In this document: piece by piece, positions 7,495-16,192 of the stretch | Layout: the number at the start of each line of letters is the position of its first letter | How positions within the stretch are numbered: position 1 is the first letter of the stretch | Source of the DNA: Acidimicrobiales bacterium | GTDB lineage: Bacteria > Actinomycetota > Acidimicrobiia > Acidimicrobiales > Aldehydirespiratoraceae | Length of the DNA: 64,000 nucleotides | NCBI GenBank assembly: GCA_041394245.1 | Contig: JAWKIR010000003.1 | Location: forward strand, 496,001 to 560,000 | Direction: 5' to 3' | The notes under the pieces: generated by a model | Database searches by the model: none | What the model was told of the DNA's origin: nothing | Seen by the model: the letters and a program-made list of their open reading frames with translations, nothing else | Position numbers and translations under genes: made by a program

Positions 7495-8263
7495 TCGTCC
7501 CCCCGTCGACGAGACCCTCGTCGCCACTGCGGTCGAGATCGCCCGCGCCGCCGGCGAACTCACCCTGGGATGGTTCCGCACCACGGCCCTCTCCGTCGAT
7601 CACAAGGCCGACGGATCACCGGTCACCGCCGCCGATCTCGCGGCCGAGACACTCATCCGCGAGCAACTCCGCGACCGCTTCCCCGCCGACGCCGTCATCG
7701 GGGAGGAACACCAGGACACCACGGGTACCAGCGGCCGGACCTGGGTCATCGATCCGATCGACGGCACCAAGGCCTTCACCAAGGGCGTCCCGCTCTACAG
7801 CAACCTCCTGGCCCTGGTCGACGAGCACGGCCCCGCCGTCGGCGTGATCAACCTCCCGGCGCTCGGCGAGACCGTGTGGGCCGGTCGGGGTCGTGGCGCG
7901 TTCCTCAACGGCGAACCGTGCCGGGTGAGCGACCAGGCGACCCTCGATGGCGCCTACGCGATGACCAGCGGATTCGGCTACTGGCCCGACGACGCGTTGC
8001 GGGCGGTGCTGCGCAGTCCGATGGTCTTTCGCACCTGGGGCGATGCCTACGGCTATGCCCTGGTCGCCACCGGGCGGGCCGAAGCGATGATCGACCCGCT
8101 CGCCAACCCCTGGGACGTCGCCCCGATGGCGGTGATCATCCCCGAGGCCGGGGGGCGCTACAGCACCTTCGACGGCGACGACGGACCCGACGCCTGGAGG
8201 ACCGGATCGGGCGTGGGTACCAACGGTGCCGTCCACGATGCCCTTTTGGGGCTCTGGCGCTGA
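7487..8263 (+). CDS. hisN: Inositol-monophosphatase-family phosphatase (histidinol-phosphatase HisN-like)
   Basis: A 258-residue Mg2+-dependent phosphatase. Metal-binding signatures are GEE (E73/E74), DPIDGTKAF (D89, D92) and NPWDVAPM near the C-terminus. The GTKAF spelling and the general pattern resemble actinobacterial HisN histidinol-phosphate phosphatases more than inositol-specific enzymes, so the symbol is tentative. It would be cytosolic. It overlaps the DUF1295 gene by eight bases and ends four bases from the convergent lipoprotein gene. No histidine genes are nearby, so another sugar or inositol phosphate substrate remains possible. Confidence 0.7.
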   Translation: MSDRPPVDETLVATAVEIARAAGELTLGWFRTTALSVDHKADGSPVTAADLAAETLIREQLRDRFPADAVIGEEHQDTTGTSGRTWVIDPIDGTKAFTKGVPLYSNLLALVDEHGPAVGVINLPALGETVWAGRGRGAFLNGEPCRVSDQATLDGAYAMTSGFGYWPDDALRAVLRSPMVFRTWGDAYGYALVATGRAEAMIDPLANPWDVAPMAVIIPEAGGRYSTFDGDDGPDAWRTGSGVGTNGAVHDALLGLWR

Positions 8264-8266
8264 CGC

Positions 8267-8935
8267 TCAGCCGCCGAGAACCTGTTCGGCGATCGCCTGG
8301 AACCCGGCATCGGGATCCGCGGGTGGCGAACCGATCGCCCCGCCGCAACTCACCCCCGCCTCCGGGGCGGTCGGCGAACGCCGGGCCTGATAGGTGTCGA
8401 TGAACTCTTCGAAGAGCGGATCGTCGATCTCGTCGAGGGCCAGTTGTCGGGTCCAGGCCGTCATCACGATCGGGTTCTGCAACCCCGGATACGGGGCGGC
8501 GAGCAGGTGCTCTTCGCCGTCGAGCCGAGCTTCGATGGCATCGATCTGATCCGGCGGGAGGTCGGGCGAGAACGAGATCCACACCGCGCCGTGCTCGAGG
8601 GCGTGGACGGCTGTCTGGTCCTGGACCGGCGACGAGTAGAACCCACAGTTCTGCCACACATCGAAGTGATCACCGCTGGCCGGGGGCCGCTGGTCGTAGC
8701 TCGGACAGAACACATGGTCGTTGCCGTTGTCGGGGAGTTCGCGGATCACGCCGACCTCGAGCAGCTCCGGTTCCGGCAACGATTCGCCGAGACACAACTC
8801 GATCGCCCCGGTGACCCCACCCTCTGGCGTCGTCGCCAGAGAACTCGAACCGGTCGAGGTGCCGTCGCCGCATGCCGTGGCGACCAGCACCAGGCTCATG
8901 ACGACCCAGGACAAAACGGCAGCGTGGCGACCCAT
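8267..8935 (-). CDS. DUF3105 lipoprotein
   Basis: A 222-residue exported protein. The N-terminus has a hydrophobic stretch ending in the lipobox LVATAC, so the mature protein should be anchored to the outer membrane face by a lipidated cysteine. The body has the DUF3105 pattern: HFDVWQNCGFY, then AVHALEHGAVWISF, and a late YPGLQNP. The function of this family is unknown. The start is taken as the ATG at 8935, which lies inside a perfect 28-bp palindrome; an ATG eleven codons upstream (8968) is an alternative. Neither has a convincing Shine-Dalgarno sequence. Confidence 0.8.
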   Translation of the reverse strand: MGRHAAVLSWVVMSLVLVATACGDGTSTGSSSLATTPEGGVTGAIELCLGESLPEPELLEVGVIRELPDNGNDHVFCPSYDQRPPASGDHFDVWQNCGFYSSPVQDQTAVHALEHGAVWISFSPDLPPDQIDAIEARLDGEEHLLAAPYPGLQNPIVMTAWTRQLALDEIDDPLFEEFIDTYQARRSPTAPEAGVSCGGAIGSPPADPDAGFQAIAEQVLGG

Positions 8936-8948
8936 GGGTCGCCACGCT
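8921..8948. repeat. Perfect 28-bp palindrome at the lipoprotein start
   Basis: The sequence reads the same on both strands for all 28 bases, with half-site AGCGTGGCGACCCA and the ATG centre lying on the presumed start codon of the DUF3105 gene. It could be an operator or an mRNA hairpin that hides the start. Confidence 0.7.
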
Positions 8949-9012
8949 AGCGGTGCTGGTTTCGGCATTGGCGACGGGAGGTGACCCTCCCAGTCGCAGT
9001 TCTGGTGGTCCG

Positions 9013-9960
9013 CTATCGCAACCCGAGGATGGCGGGAGCGTCGGATTCGATCAGGTTGATCTGTTCCATGCGATCGGCGAAGGCCGATGCTTCGGAGATG
9101 CCCTTGGCGTAGGTCGCCTTGCGTCGGGCGACCCGACCGGTGACGTCACACGGGTCGGGGGTCTCCGACAGGTACTGGGCCTCGATGCCCTCCTGCAGCA
9201 TCAGCAACGACTCCGAGCGGAGCTGGCTGATGCGGGACTCGGTGACACCGAGGAAGTCGGCAAGATCCTGCGAGGTACGCCCCTCGAGGAAGTAACCCAC
9301 CACGACGAGGCGATGACGCTCGGGCAGGAGCGAGATGGCATCACGGAGATAGCCGTGGAGCTCACGGGTCTCGAGTTCGGCCGAGGGCTCGATCGAGCTC
9401 TCGTCGACGAGCACGTCGACCAGGGTCAGGTCCTTCTCGACATCGTCGGCCGTCTCGTGTTCGAGGGCCAGCACGACGGAGCGGAACATCCGGTCCTGCA
9501 GTCGGTTCAGTTCGCTCTGGCTCATGCCGAGCGCATCGGACATCTCTTCCTTGGTCGGGACCCGACCGAGTTCGGTGGCGAGCCGCTGCTCGGCGCCTTC
9601 GAGCTTGCGGGCGAGGTTGCGGACCGAGCGCGGGGCCCAGTCGGCGGCCCGGACCGCATCGAGGATGGCCCCCCGGATGCGCTGGGCGGCGAATCGTTCG
9701 AAGGGGACGCCACGGTCCTCGTCGTAGCGGCGGGCGGCTTCGACCAGACCGAGCGCACCGGCCCGAGCCAGTTCGTCACGGTCGACGTGGCGGGGGAAGT
9801 GCACCGCCACCTGGAAGACGATGTGCTTCACCAGGGGCAGGTTGTCCTCGATGAGCTCCGCCAGCTCGGCATCCATGGAGCCGGCGCCCTGCGTCGGGCG
9901 GACCCGACGGCGACTCGCCCGTGTGCTCCGCATCCTCTGTTCGGTCTCGCCCTTGTTCAT
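9013..9960 (-). CDS. RNA polymerase sigma factor, FliA/WhiG type
   Basis: A 315-residue group-3 sigma factor. Region 2 is seen in NLPLVKHIVFQVAV, DELARAGALGLVEAARRYD and the -10-reading FAAQRIRGAILDAVR, followed by DWAPRSVR. Region 3 is the KLEGAEQRLATELGRVP part, and region 4 has LPERHRLVVVGYFLEGRTSQ with the HTH FLGVTESRISQLRSES. This is the sigma-28/WhiG pattern (motility or differentiation in relatives). A poorly conserved tail of about 50 residues follows region 4. GGGAG lies upstream of the ATG. No flagellar or sporulation genes are in the window, so its regulon is unknown. Confidence 0.9.
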   Translation of the reverse strand: MNKGETEQRMRSTRASRRRVRPTQGAGSMDAELAELIEDNLPLVKHIVFQVAVHFPRHVDRDELARAGALGLVEAARRYDEDRGVPFERFAAQRIRGAILDAVRAADWAPRSVRNLARKLEGAEQRLATELGRVPTKEEMSDALGMSQSELNRLQDRMFRSVVLALEHETADDVEKDLTLVDVLVDESSIEPSAELETRELHGYLRDAISLLPERHRLVVVGYFLEGRTSQDLADFLGVTESRISQLRSESLLMLQEGIEAQYLSETPDPCDVTGRVARRKATYAKGISEASAFADRMEQINLIESDAPAILGLR

Positions 9961-10158
9961 CGCCCCGGATCTCCCTCGTGTGAGTTGTGATGTTCGGTCC
10001 TGTCACCGAACTTCTTCCAGCGAGAGAAGGTTTCGGCGCGACGCGGGAATGCCTTTAGCGATTTCTCGAAAAATGTGCCAAATGGCCCGGAATCGGCGTC
10101 GTTGCAACGAACTACGGCATGTTGCGATCCGACCTTGACCACGAAATCTCGCGCCGGG

Positions 10159-11148
10159 CTACAGGAAGGTGGTGACGCCTTCGAACCGCATCGGGCGCAC
10201 GCCGCAGTCACCGACGGCCCGCAACAGCGTCAGCGAGTCGGCCATCCCGGCCAACCCGTATGCCCCGGGAGCGGCAGCACCGGCGAGCACGTGCAGGGTG
10301 GTGCAGGCAGCGACCGCGCCGGCGGCGACGGCCGGACGCTCGACCGCCCCCATCACCAACACCTTGCGCTCGATACCGACACGCCCTCGCAGCTCGACCC
10401 GGACCGCACCGATGCCACCCTCGGCGTGGGGTGGGCGCAACATCGGCAGCGGCGCGGTGAGCCGATCTCTTCGGGTCGCGGCCTGGCGAGCAGTGACCCG
10501 CTCGACCCCGACGAACTCCGGCACCAGCAGCAGGGCATCGGGCAACCCGGCCCTGTAGCAGTCACGACCACCGATCGGGTCCGGGAAGTACGCGAGCTCA
10601 CGGCCGGAGCCACCGGCCCGGCGGGTCCACTTGCCGTCCCGCCAATCGAGACCGGTCGACGACAGTGCCCGATGATGCTGCCGCGCACATGCCGGGCCGC
10701 CGGTCCCGACCTTCGCGACATGGATCTCGTCGACATGATCGAGTTCAGCGGCGCCATGGCGAGCGAGCAGACCCGTGAGCCCCGGCATGAACCCGGCACC
10801 GATCACGACGGGTACCCCGTGGTGCAGTGCTTCCTGGTCGAGGGTCAGCAGGCGTCGGACCTCCGACATCTGGTTGGAGGTCGCCACCACGGGGACCCCC
10901 CGGTGCACGGCTCGACGGGCGACCGCGGCCTGCGATCCCGGCGGTGTCGCCAGGACCACCGCATCGGTGTCGCCGGCGATCTGGCGACCTTCGCCGTATT
11001 CCGCCCCACTCCCCAGGGTCTCGACGAGTTGGCGCGCCTTGGCTTCCTGCTGATCTCGGATCTCGACACAGGTGACCTTGCCACTCGAACGCAGCTGGCG
11101 GGCCACACGCGATCCCGTGGCCCCGGCACCGAAGATGACGACCTTCAT
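10159..11148 (-). CDS. NAD(P)-binding oxidoreductase, saccharopine-dehydrogenase/DapB-like
   Basis: A 329-residue protein that begins with a Rossmann motif, MKVVIFGAGATGSRVARQL. The N-terminal half has LATPPGSQAAVARRAV and VVATSNQMSEVRRLL, a pattern seen in saccharopine-dehydrogenase-like and dihydrodipicolinate-reductase-like proteins. The C-terminal half has no clear catalytic signature. The ATG at 11148 sits directly before the Rossmann motif. It is preceded by a 51-residue membrane peptide gene with a ten-base gap, so the two are likely one transcript. The 198-base gap between it and the sigma-factor start holds AT-richer sequence, presumably the sigma-gene promoter, but I see no clear -10/-35. 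Confidence 0.65.
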   Translation of the reverse strand: MKVVIFGAGATGSRVARQLRSSGKVTCVEIRDQQEAKARQLVETLGSGAEYGEGRQIAGDTDAVVLATPPGSQAAVARRAVHRGVPVVATSNQMSEVRRLLTLDQEALHHGVPVVIGAGFMPGLTGLLARHGAAELDHVDEIHVAKVGTGGPACARQHHRALSSTGLDWRDGKWTRRAGGSGRELAYFPDPIGGRDCYRAGLPDALLLVPEFVGVERVTARQAATRRDRLTAPLPMLRPPHAEGGIGAVRVELRGRVGIERKVLVMGAVERPAVAAGAVAACTTLHVLAGAAAPGAYGLAGMADSLTLLRAVGDCGVRPMRFEGVTTFL

Positions 11149-11158
11149 CGGACTCGCG

Positions 11159-11314
11159 TCATTGCAGGTCGGGGCCCTCGAGCTCGCGCCACCCGCCCTT
11201 TTGCGGAGGGACACCGCCACTGCCGCGCACGCGGATCGCTGCGGCGACCGAGATTCCGGCGAACAACGCGACCATCGCCCGGCGGATCAGTGTCAACAGA
11301 CCACGACCGCCCAT
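11159..11314 (-). CDS. Small membrane protein (51 residues)
   Basis: This short gene is supported by a strong GAGGAG Shine-Dalgarno seven bases before the ATG at 11314 and by near-direct linkage to the downstream dehydrogenase gene. The peptide starts MGGRGLLTLIRRAMVALF and has one hydrophobic segment (about residues 6-26) flanked by arginines, then a short polar tail ending in GPDLQ. It is likely a single-pass inner-membrane protein with the positive end inside. Its function is unknown and I recognise no family. Confidence 0.6.
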   Translation of the reverse strand: MGGRGLLTLIRRAMVALFAGISVAAAIRVRGSGGVPPQKGGWRELEGPDLQ

Positions 11315-11382
11315 CGAACTCTCCTCACGGATGCGGGGAGTTTCGCCCGTCGGCGAACCTCCGTGGAACTCGGAAGTTCCCG

Positions 11383-11456
<74 letters not shown>

Positions 11457-11524
11457 GTGAGGCGATCACGCTACCGGTCACCGGTCGCGGTCGCCAACGT
11501 GATGTGCGATGTGGACCGAACCGT

Positions 11525-12280
11525 TCAGCCGGAGGTTTCCCCCGCCTGCGCGCCCTGCGCCGTCGGCAGAATCGGAATGTCGGGACCACCCGGTCGATCG
11601 TCGGCCCCGGCCAGTTCACCGCGCCCGCCGTCCTCCAGCAGGGTCGGCGGCGCGGTGGGCATCTCGCGGGCTCCCGCCCCTCCGGCCATTCGCACGCTCG
11701 CACCGTGACGGGGGCGGGTCCGCTTGGGTCGCGGACGAGCGGTCTCCTCCTCGACCACGGTGAAGCGGACACCACCGGTGATGTCGCTGATGAGGTTGAA
11801 CAGCACCGCCATCAGCACCGTGAACCCGGAACCGGCGACCACGAGGACGAGCCCACCGATGGCGCTGGCCCGGAAGATCTCGTCGGCGTTGAACGCGAAA
11901 CTCTCGAGCGCGAAGAGCTCCTGGACGAAGTTCTCGACATTGTCGACGGTGCCCGATCCCACCGCGAAGCTCCACAAGATGACGCCGGCGATCAGCAGGA
12001 TCACCCACAGGCAGAAGTAGAAGATCAGCGAGACCTTGAGGACCGACCACGGCTCGACATGGCGCACCAACCGTCGAACCTTGCGGGCCCGCAGACGCCC
12101 TGCGGTGCGCCGGTCGCGCATGCTCGGTCGGGGTGCGGTGCCGCGGGCCGGCACAGCCGCCGCCGGGCGGCCGTTGTCGCGGGTCGTGGACGACGAGAAT
12201 TCGTCGTCGCCAGGCATGACCAACTCCTCGCCAGTGGCGAGACGGAAGGTTGCGTCGTCGGATTCGGGGAGCTCGCTCAT
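11525..12280 (-). CDS. DUF3566 transmembrane protein
   Basis: A 251-residue actinobacterial membrane protein. A disordered N-terminal part of about 90 residues precedes the conserved block RRLVRHVEPWSVLKVSLIFY, transmembrane helix 1 (VILLIAGVILWSFAVG), DNVENFVQEL, and helix 2 (SAIGGLVLVVAGSGFTVLMAVLFNLISDITGG). A proline/glycine-rich tail follows. The location between gyrA and tRNA-Ile is the same as for Rv0007 in Mycobacterium tuberculosis, which supports the assignment. Function is unknown; the setting suggests an envelope or division role. The ATG at 12280 was chosen as the first before the acidic N-terminus. Confidence 0.85.
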   Translation of the reverse strand: MSELPESDDATFRLATGEELVMPGDDEFSSSTTRDNGRPAAAVPARGTAPRPSMRDRRTAGRLRARKVRRLVRHVEPWSVLKVSLIFYFCLWVILLIAGVILWSFAVGSGTVDNVENFVQELFALESFAFNADEIFRASAIGGLVLVVAGSGFTVLMAVLFNLISDITGGVRFTVVEEETARPRPKRTRPRHGASVRMAGGAGAREMPTAPPTLLEDGGRGELAGADDRPGGPDIPILPTAQGAQAGETSG

Positions 12281-12383
12281 GGTGTGGTGCGCACTCCGCC
12301 GCCGCCCGCGACTGGAGTACCGGGAAAGTGTAGGGGACGAACTCGTCGAGGGCGCTTCACCTCGACGATCAAACTGTTCGACG

Positions 12384-13241
12384 TCATTCGACGCGGTTGC
12401 GAAGCCACTTCGCCAGTTCGCCGCGAAGCCCATCGAGGTCCTTGTAGCGAGCGACATCCAACGGCATCGCGTCGAGCATCTCCGCCAGGGCCGACCCGGG
12501 AAGATCCTCCGCGACCTGGCCCAGCGACCAGACGTGGATGCGGATGCCGAACACGATCGCGTCGTGGTGGACGAGGCGACGCAGGGTCTGTCGTTCGATG
12601 CGGACGAAGAGATCCGTGCCGGGATTCGCGGGCAGCACCATCGGGGCCTGACGATCCCGCGGCTCGAGTCGACGGGTCGCTTCACCGACCACGGACCAGT
12701 TCAATCGGCTGGCCAGTGCGCCCGGAACCATCCGGTCGAAGAACCGATCGACATGAGCGCCCACCTGCGCCGCGTAGCCGGGCACCGGCGCGTGGATCTC
12801 CGTGAGCGTGCAGCCGAGCTTCGACCGCAGGTCCCAGCGGGTCGGAAAGCAGACCGATCCGGCCGTGAGCCTCCATCGCGGAATGTCGCCTCCCATGTCG
12901 CGCTCGAGCAGACACAGGTCCTCCTGCACACTGCGGGCCGCGGTGTCGAGCGGGTGTCGTGCCCCCGTCCTGAGCGTGTGGCCATGGTGCGCCAGCGACT
13001 CGGCGACCAGATCGACGACTTCCCGGGCCGACGCTTCCGATCCGGCCCGTGCGACGAATGTCTGCTCCGGGTGACGCAATGACAGGAGATCCTTCTCGAG
13101 GAGGTCGAGTGCGCGTCGATCGTCGATCTGGAGCCAGTTCTCGACGGCCAGGTTGCGGACACCCATCCGCCACCGAAAAGGGGTTCCCGGGAACGGCGAA
13201 TGGTCCACGACGTCGCGAAGTCCGAGCGGCACGAACCCCAC
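12384..13241 (-). CDS. DUF3445 protein (heme-dependent oxidative N-demethylase-like)
   Basis: A 285-residue soluble protein. Segments FPGTPFRWRMGVRNL, FPTRWDLRSKLGCTLTEIHAPVPGY and FVRIERQTLRRLVHHDAIVFGIRIHVW match the DUF3445 family as I remember it; some members are heme enzymes that demethylate secondary amines. The GTG at 13241 was preferred because GGGGAG stands seven bases before it and avoids overlap with the upstream gene; an ATG at 13271 is possible. The gene is inserted between gyrA and DUF3566 relative to mycobacteria. Whether this member binds heme cannot be told from sequence alone. Confidence 0.75.
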   Translation of the reverse strand: MGFVPLGLRDVVDHSPFPGTPFRWRMGVRNLAVENWLQIDDRRALDLLEKDLLSLRHPEQTFVARAGSEASAREVVDLVAESLAHHGHTLRTGARHPLDTAARSVQEDLCLLERDMGGDIPRWRLTAGSVCFPTRWDLRSKLGCTLTEIHAPVPGYAAQVGAHVDRFFDRMVPGALASRLNWSVVGEATRRLEPRDRQAPMVLPANPGTDLFVRIERQTLRRLVHHDAIVFGIRIHVWSLGQVAEDLPGSALAEMLDAMPLDVARYKDLDGLRGELAKWLRNRVE

Positions 13242-13258
13242 TGTGGCACTCCCCCGGC

Positions 13259-13579
13259 TCAGCGCACCCATTCGACCTGCGCTTCGGCCCGCGCCCGCGC
13301 CGCGGCCGTGCCGACGCGGACGACGACCTCGACGGTCGAGCCCTCGTCGACATAGTCGACGAGCACTCCCCCGTTGGCCTCGGCCAGTTGCCGCGCCGCC
13401 GTGCGGCCTTCGGCCACCCCGGCCAGGGCTGCCGCGTCCGCGGCGGTACGGGCCCTGGCCGCCTCGTCGGTGATCGACCCGAATCGAGCCACGACGGCCA
13501 CCGCGATCAACGCAACGGCGAGCGCCACCAACAGCAACGGCAACGCCTGACCCCGGTCACGATGAACTCTCATTCCCAT
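13259..13579 (-). CDS. TadE/TadG-like exported pilus-assembly-type protein
   Basis: A 106-residue protein with the N-terminal pattern RDRGQALPLLLVALAVALIAV, a short basic start followed by one long hydrophobic helix, and then ARARTAADAAALAGVAEGR, which is typical of TadG/Flp-associated (Rv3654c-like) proteins. Such proteins are exported through a type-IV-pilin-like N-terminus. No other pilus genes are present, so it may be an orphan. It starts 60 bases downstream of the gyrA stop on the same strand and precedes the DUF3445 gene by 17 bases. A second ATG two codons later is an alternative start. Confidence 0.65.
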   Translation of the reverse strand: MGMRVHRDRGQALPLLLVALAVALIAVAVVARFGSITDEAARARTAADAAALAGVAEGRTAARQLAEANGGVLVDYVDEGSTVEVVVRVGTAAARARAEAQVEWVR

Positions 13580-13639
13580 CCGGCTTCCACTTCACATCGT
13601 CGGAGAAGGGGAAGTCGGGTTCGGGGAGGTGTGACGAGA

Positions 13640-16192
13640 CTATTGCGGCGGCGGCGTCTCCGCGTCGGTCACATCGACGACATCGGCCGCATCTCCGCCG
13701 TCGGCAGCGTCGGCGTCAGCAACTGTTTCGATGCGCACGAGGGCGATCGAGGCCACCGCATCGTCGGTGTCGGGGCTCATCACCTTGACCCCGCTGGCGG
13801 TGCGGCCCTGTTGCGAGATGTCCTCGGCCCGCGTGCGAATCAGCACACCCGCAGAGGTCATCGCGAGGATCTCGTCGTCGTCGTCGACGATGAGGGTTCC
13901 GACGACATTGCCCTTCTCCGCACTGATCTTGATACCCACGACACCCATGCCACCTCGACCCTTGGCGGGATAATCGTCGACCGGTGTCCGCCCGCCATAG
14001 CCCATGGTGGTGATGTGGAGCAGGGTCGCGCCTTCGCGGGCGATGTCGCACGCCACCACCGCGTCGCCGGTCTTCTTGAACTTGAGACCGATCACGCCGG
14101 CTGCGTTGCGGCCCATCTCGCGGACCTGTTCCTCCTTGAAGCGAATGGTCTGTCCGAATCGCGAGGAGAGCAAGATGTCGAACATGCCGTTGGTCGGAAT
14201 GACCTCGACCAGTTCGTCGTCGTCGTTGAGCTTGATGGCGATCAGGCCGGCTCGCAACGACGAGTCGTAGGCGTTGAACCGGGTCTTCTTGACCCGTCCC
14301 TTGGCCGTGGCGAAGAAGAGATAGCGGTTCGTCTCGTAGTCGCGCGTGTCGATGATCGCCTGGATCTTCTCGTCGTCCTGCAACGGCAGGAGGTTGACGA
14401 TGGCCGTACCGCGGGCCTGACGGGACGCCACGGGTATCTGGTGGGCCTTGAGTCGATAGACCCGACCCCGCGTGGAGAAGAACATCAGATACGAGTGCGC
14501 GGTGGTCTGGATCAGATGGGTGAGGGTGTCCTCGTCCTTGAGCTTGGTCCCCGCGATGCCACGACCACCTCGCCCCTGGGTCTTGAACTCGTCGGCGGGC
14601 ACCGTCTTCACGTAGCCCGACGCCGACATCGTGAACACGAGCGGGTCGTCGTCGATCAGATCCTCGATGTCGAACTCGCCCGGATCGATCTCGAGAATCG
14701 AGCGACGTTCTTCGCCGAACTTCTCGCGGATCGCACCCAGTTCGTCGATGATGACCGTGCGCAACTTCGCGTCGTCGCCGAGGATCTCCTGCAGTCCGCC
14801 GATCGTCTCGCGAAGCTCTCCCGCTTCGGTCTCGAGATCGGCCCGACCGAGACGGGTGAGACGGCCCAGCTGCATGTCGAGGATGTGGTTGGCCTGGACC
14901 TCGCTGAACTCGAACGGGGCGAGCATCAGCGCCTCGCGGGCGGCACCGCGGTCCTCGCTCGCGCGGATCGTGGTGATGATCTCGTCGATGAGGTCGAGGG
15001 CCTTGATGAGGCCTTCGACGATGTGGAGGCGCTTCTCTGCCTGATCGAGGCGGTACTCGGATCGCCGGGTGATGACCTCGATCTGGTGGTCGACGTAGGC
15101 CACCAACGCGTCACGGAGACTGAGCGTGCGCGGCACACCACCGACCAGGGCCACCATGTTGACACCGAAGCTGGTCTGCAGCGGGGTGCTCTTCCAGAGG
15201 TTGTTGAGCACCACCTCGGGGTTGGCGTCGCGCTTCAGGGTGATGACGAAGCGGGTGTCGTCACCCGACGATTCGTCGTTGACGTCGGCGATGCCGTCGA
15301 TCTCTCGGGCATTGACGAGCTCGGAGATCTTGCGAGCGACCGCACCCGCGGACACCTGGTACGGGAACGCCGTGACCACGATCGCCTGACGCTGGCCACG
15401 CTCCTGGAGCTCGGTGGCGGCACGCATCTTCACCGAACCACGACCGGTGCGGTAGGCCGACTCGATGCCGACCCGACCGAGAATCTGCCCGCCGGTGGGG
15501 AAGTCGGGGCCGCGCACGAACTCCATCAGATCGTCGATCGATGCGTCCGGGTTCTCGAGCAGATGGGTGACCGCGTCGCAGACCTCGTTGAGGTTGTGGG
15601 GCGGAATGTTGGTGGCCATACCCACCGCGATGCCCTGGCTGCCGTTGACGAGCAGGTTGGGGAAGCGCGCAGGCAGCACGGCCGGCTCGGTGAAGTCACC
15701 TGAATAGTTGTCGATGAAGTCGACGGTGTTCTCGTCGATGTCGGCCAGCATCTGCATGGCCAACTGGTCGAGCTTGCACTCGGTGTAGCGGGCGGCCGCC
15801 GGCGGATCCTCGGGAGAGCCGTAGTTGCCGTGGAAGTCGATCAGCGGATGCCGCAGCGAGAACGGCTGGGCCATGCGAGCCAGCGCGTCGTAGATCGCGC
15901 TGTCGCCATGGGGATGGAATCGGGCCATGACGTCGCCGGTGACGCGGGCACACTTCACGTGGGCCCGGTCGGGCCGGAACCCCTGGTCGTACATCGACCA
16001 CAGGATCCGACGGTGTACGGGCTTGAGCCCGTCGCGGGCGTCGGGCAGGGCCCGGCTGATGATGACCGACATCGCGTAGTCGAGGAAGGAGCTCTCCATC
16101 TCCTCCTGGATCTCGATCACCGTGACGCCGTCGTGTTCGTCGTCGTGCTCGGTGTCGTCGGTGTCGATGGGAGGTGGCGGTGTGTCACTCAT
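13640..16192 (-). CDS. gyrA: DNA gyrase subunit A
   Basis: An 850-residue protein forming, with GyrB, the type II topoisomerase that introduces negative supercoils. The breakage-reunion domain shows DGLKPVHRRILWSMYD, the quinolone-determining region HPHGDSAIYDALARMAQPF (S98, D102) and catalytic Y136 in AARYTE. The C-terminal beta-pinwheel carries a GyrA box reading QGRGGRG (canonical QRRGGKG), needed for DNA wrapping. An acidic N-terminal extension of about 25 residues and an acidic C-terminal tail of about 30 are present. The ATG shares one base with the gyrB stop (TGATG), so translation is coupled. Confidence 0.98.
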   Translation of the reverse strand: MSDTPPPPIDTDDTEHDDEHDGVTVIEIQEEMESSFLDYAMSVIISRALPDARDGLKPVHRRILWSMYDQGFRPDRAHVKCARVTGDVMARFHPHGDSAIYDALARMAQPFSLRHPLIDFHGNYGSPEDPPAAARYTECKLDQLAMQMLADIDENTVDFIDNYSGDFTEPAVLPARFPNLLVNGSQGIAVGMATNIPPHNLNEVCDAVTHLLENPDASIDDLMEFVRGPDFPTGGQILGRVGIESAYRTGRGSVKMRAATELQERGQRQAIVVTAFPYQVSAGAVARKISELVNAREIDGIADVNDESSGDDTRFVITLKRDANPEVVLNNLWKSTPLQTSFGVNMVALVGGVPRTLSLRDALVAYVDHQIEVITRRSEYRLDQAEKRLHIVEGLIKALDLIDEIITTIRASEDRGAAREALMLAPFEFSEVQANHILDMQLGRLTRLGRADLETEAGELRETIGGLQEILGDDAKLRTVIIDELGAIREKFGEERRSILEIDPGEFDIEDLIDDDPLVFTMSASGYVKTVPADEFKTQGRGGRGIAGTKLKDEDTLTHLIQTTAHSYLMFFSTRGRVYRLKAHQIPVASRQARGTAIVNLLPLQDDEKIQAIIDTRDYETNRYLFFATAKGRVKKTRFNAYDSSLRAGLIAIKLNDDDELVEVIPTNGMFDILLSSRFGQTIRFKEEQVREMGRNAAGVIGLKFKKTGDAVVACDIAREGATLLHITTMGYGGRTPVDDYPAKGRGGMGVVGIKISAEKGNVVGTLIVDDDDEILAMTSAGVLIRTRAEDISQQGRTASGVKVMSPDTDDAVASIALVRIETVADADAADGGDAADVVDVTDAETPPPQ

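Noticed and set aside
13049..15703. 884-codon open frame on the plus strand
   Set aside because: It is antisense to gyrA and the TadG-like gene; its sequence is a charged, low-information shadow.
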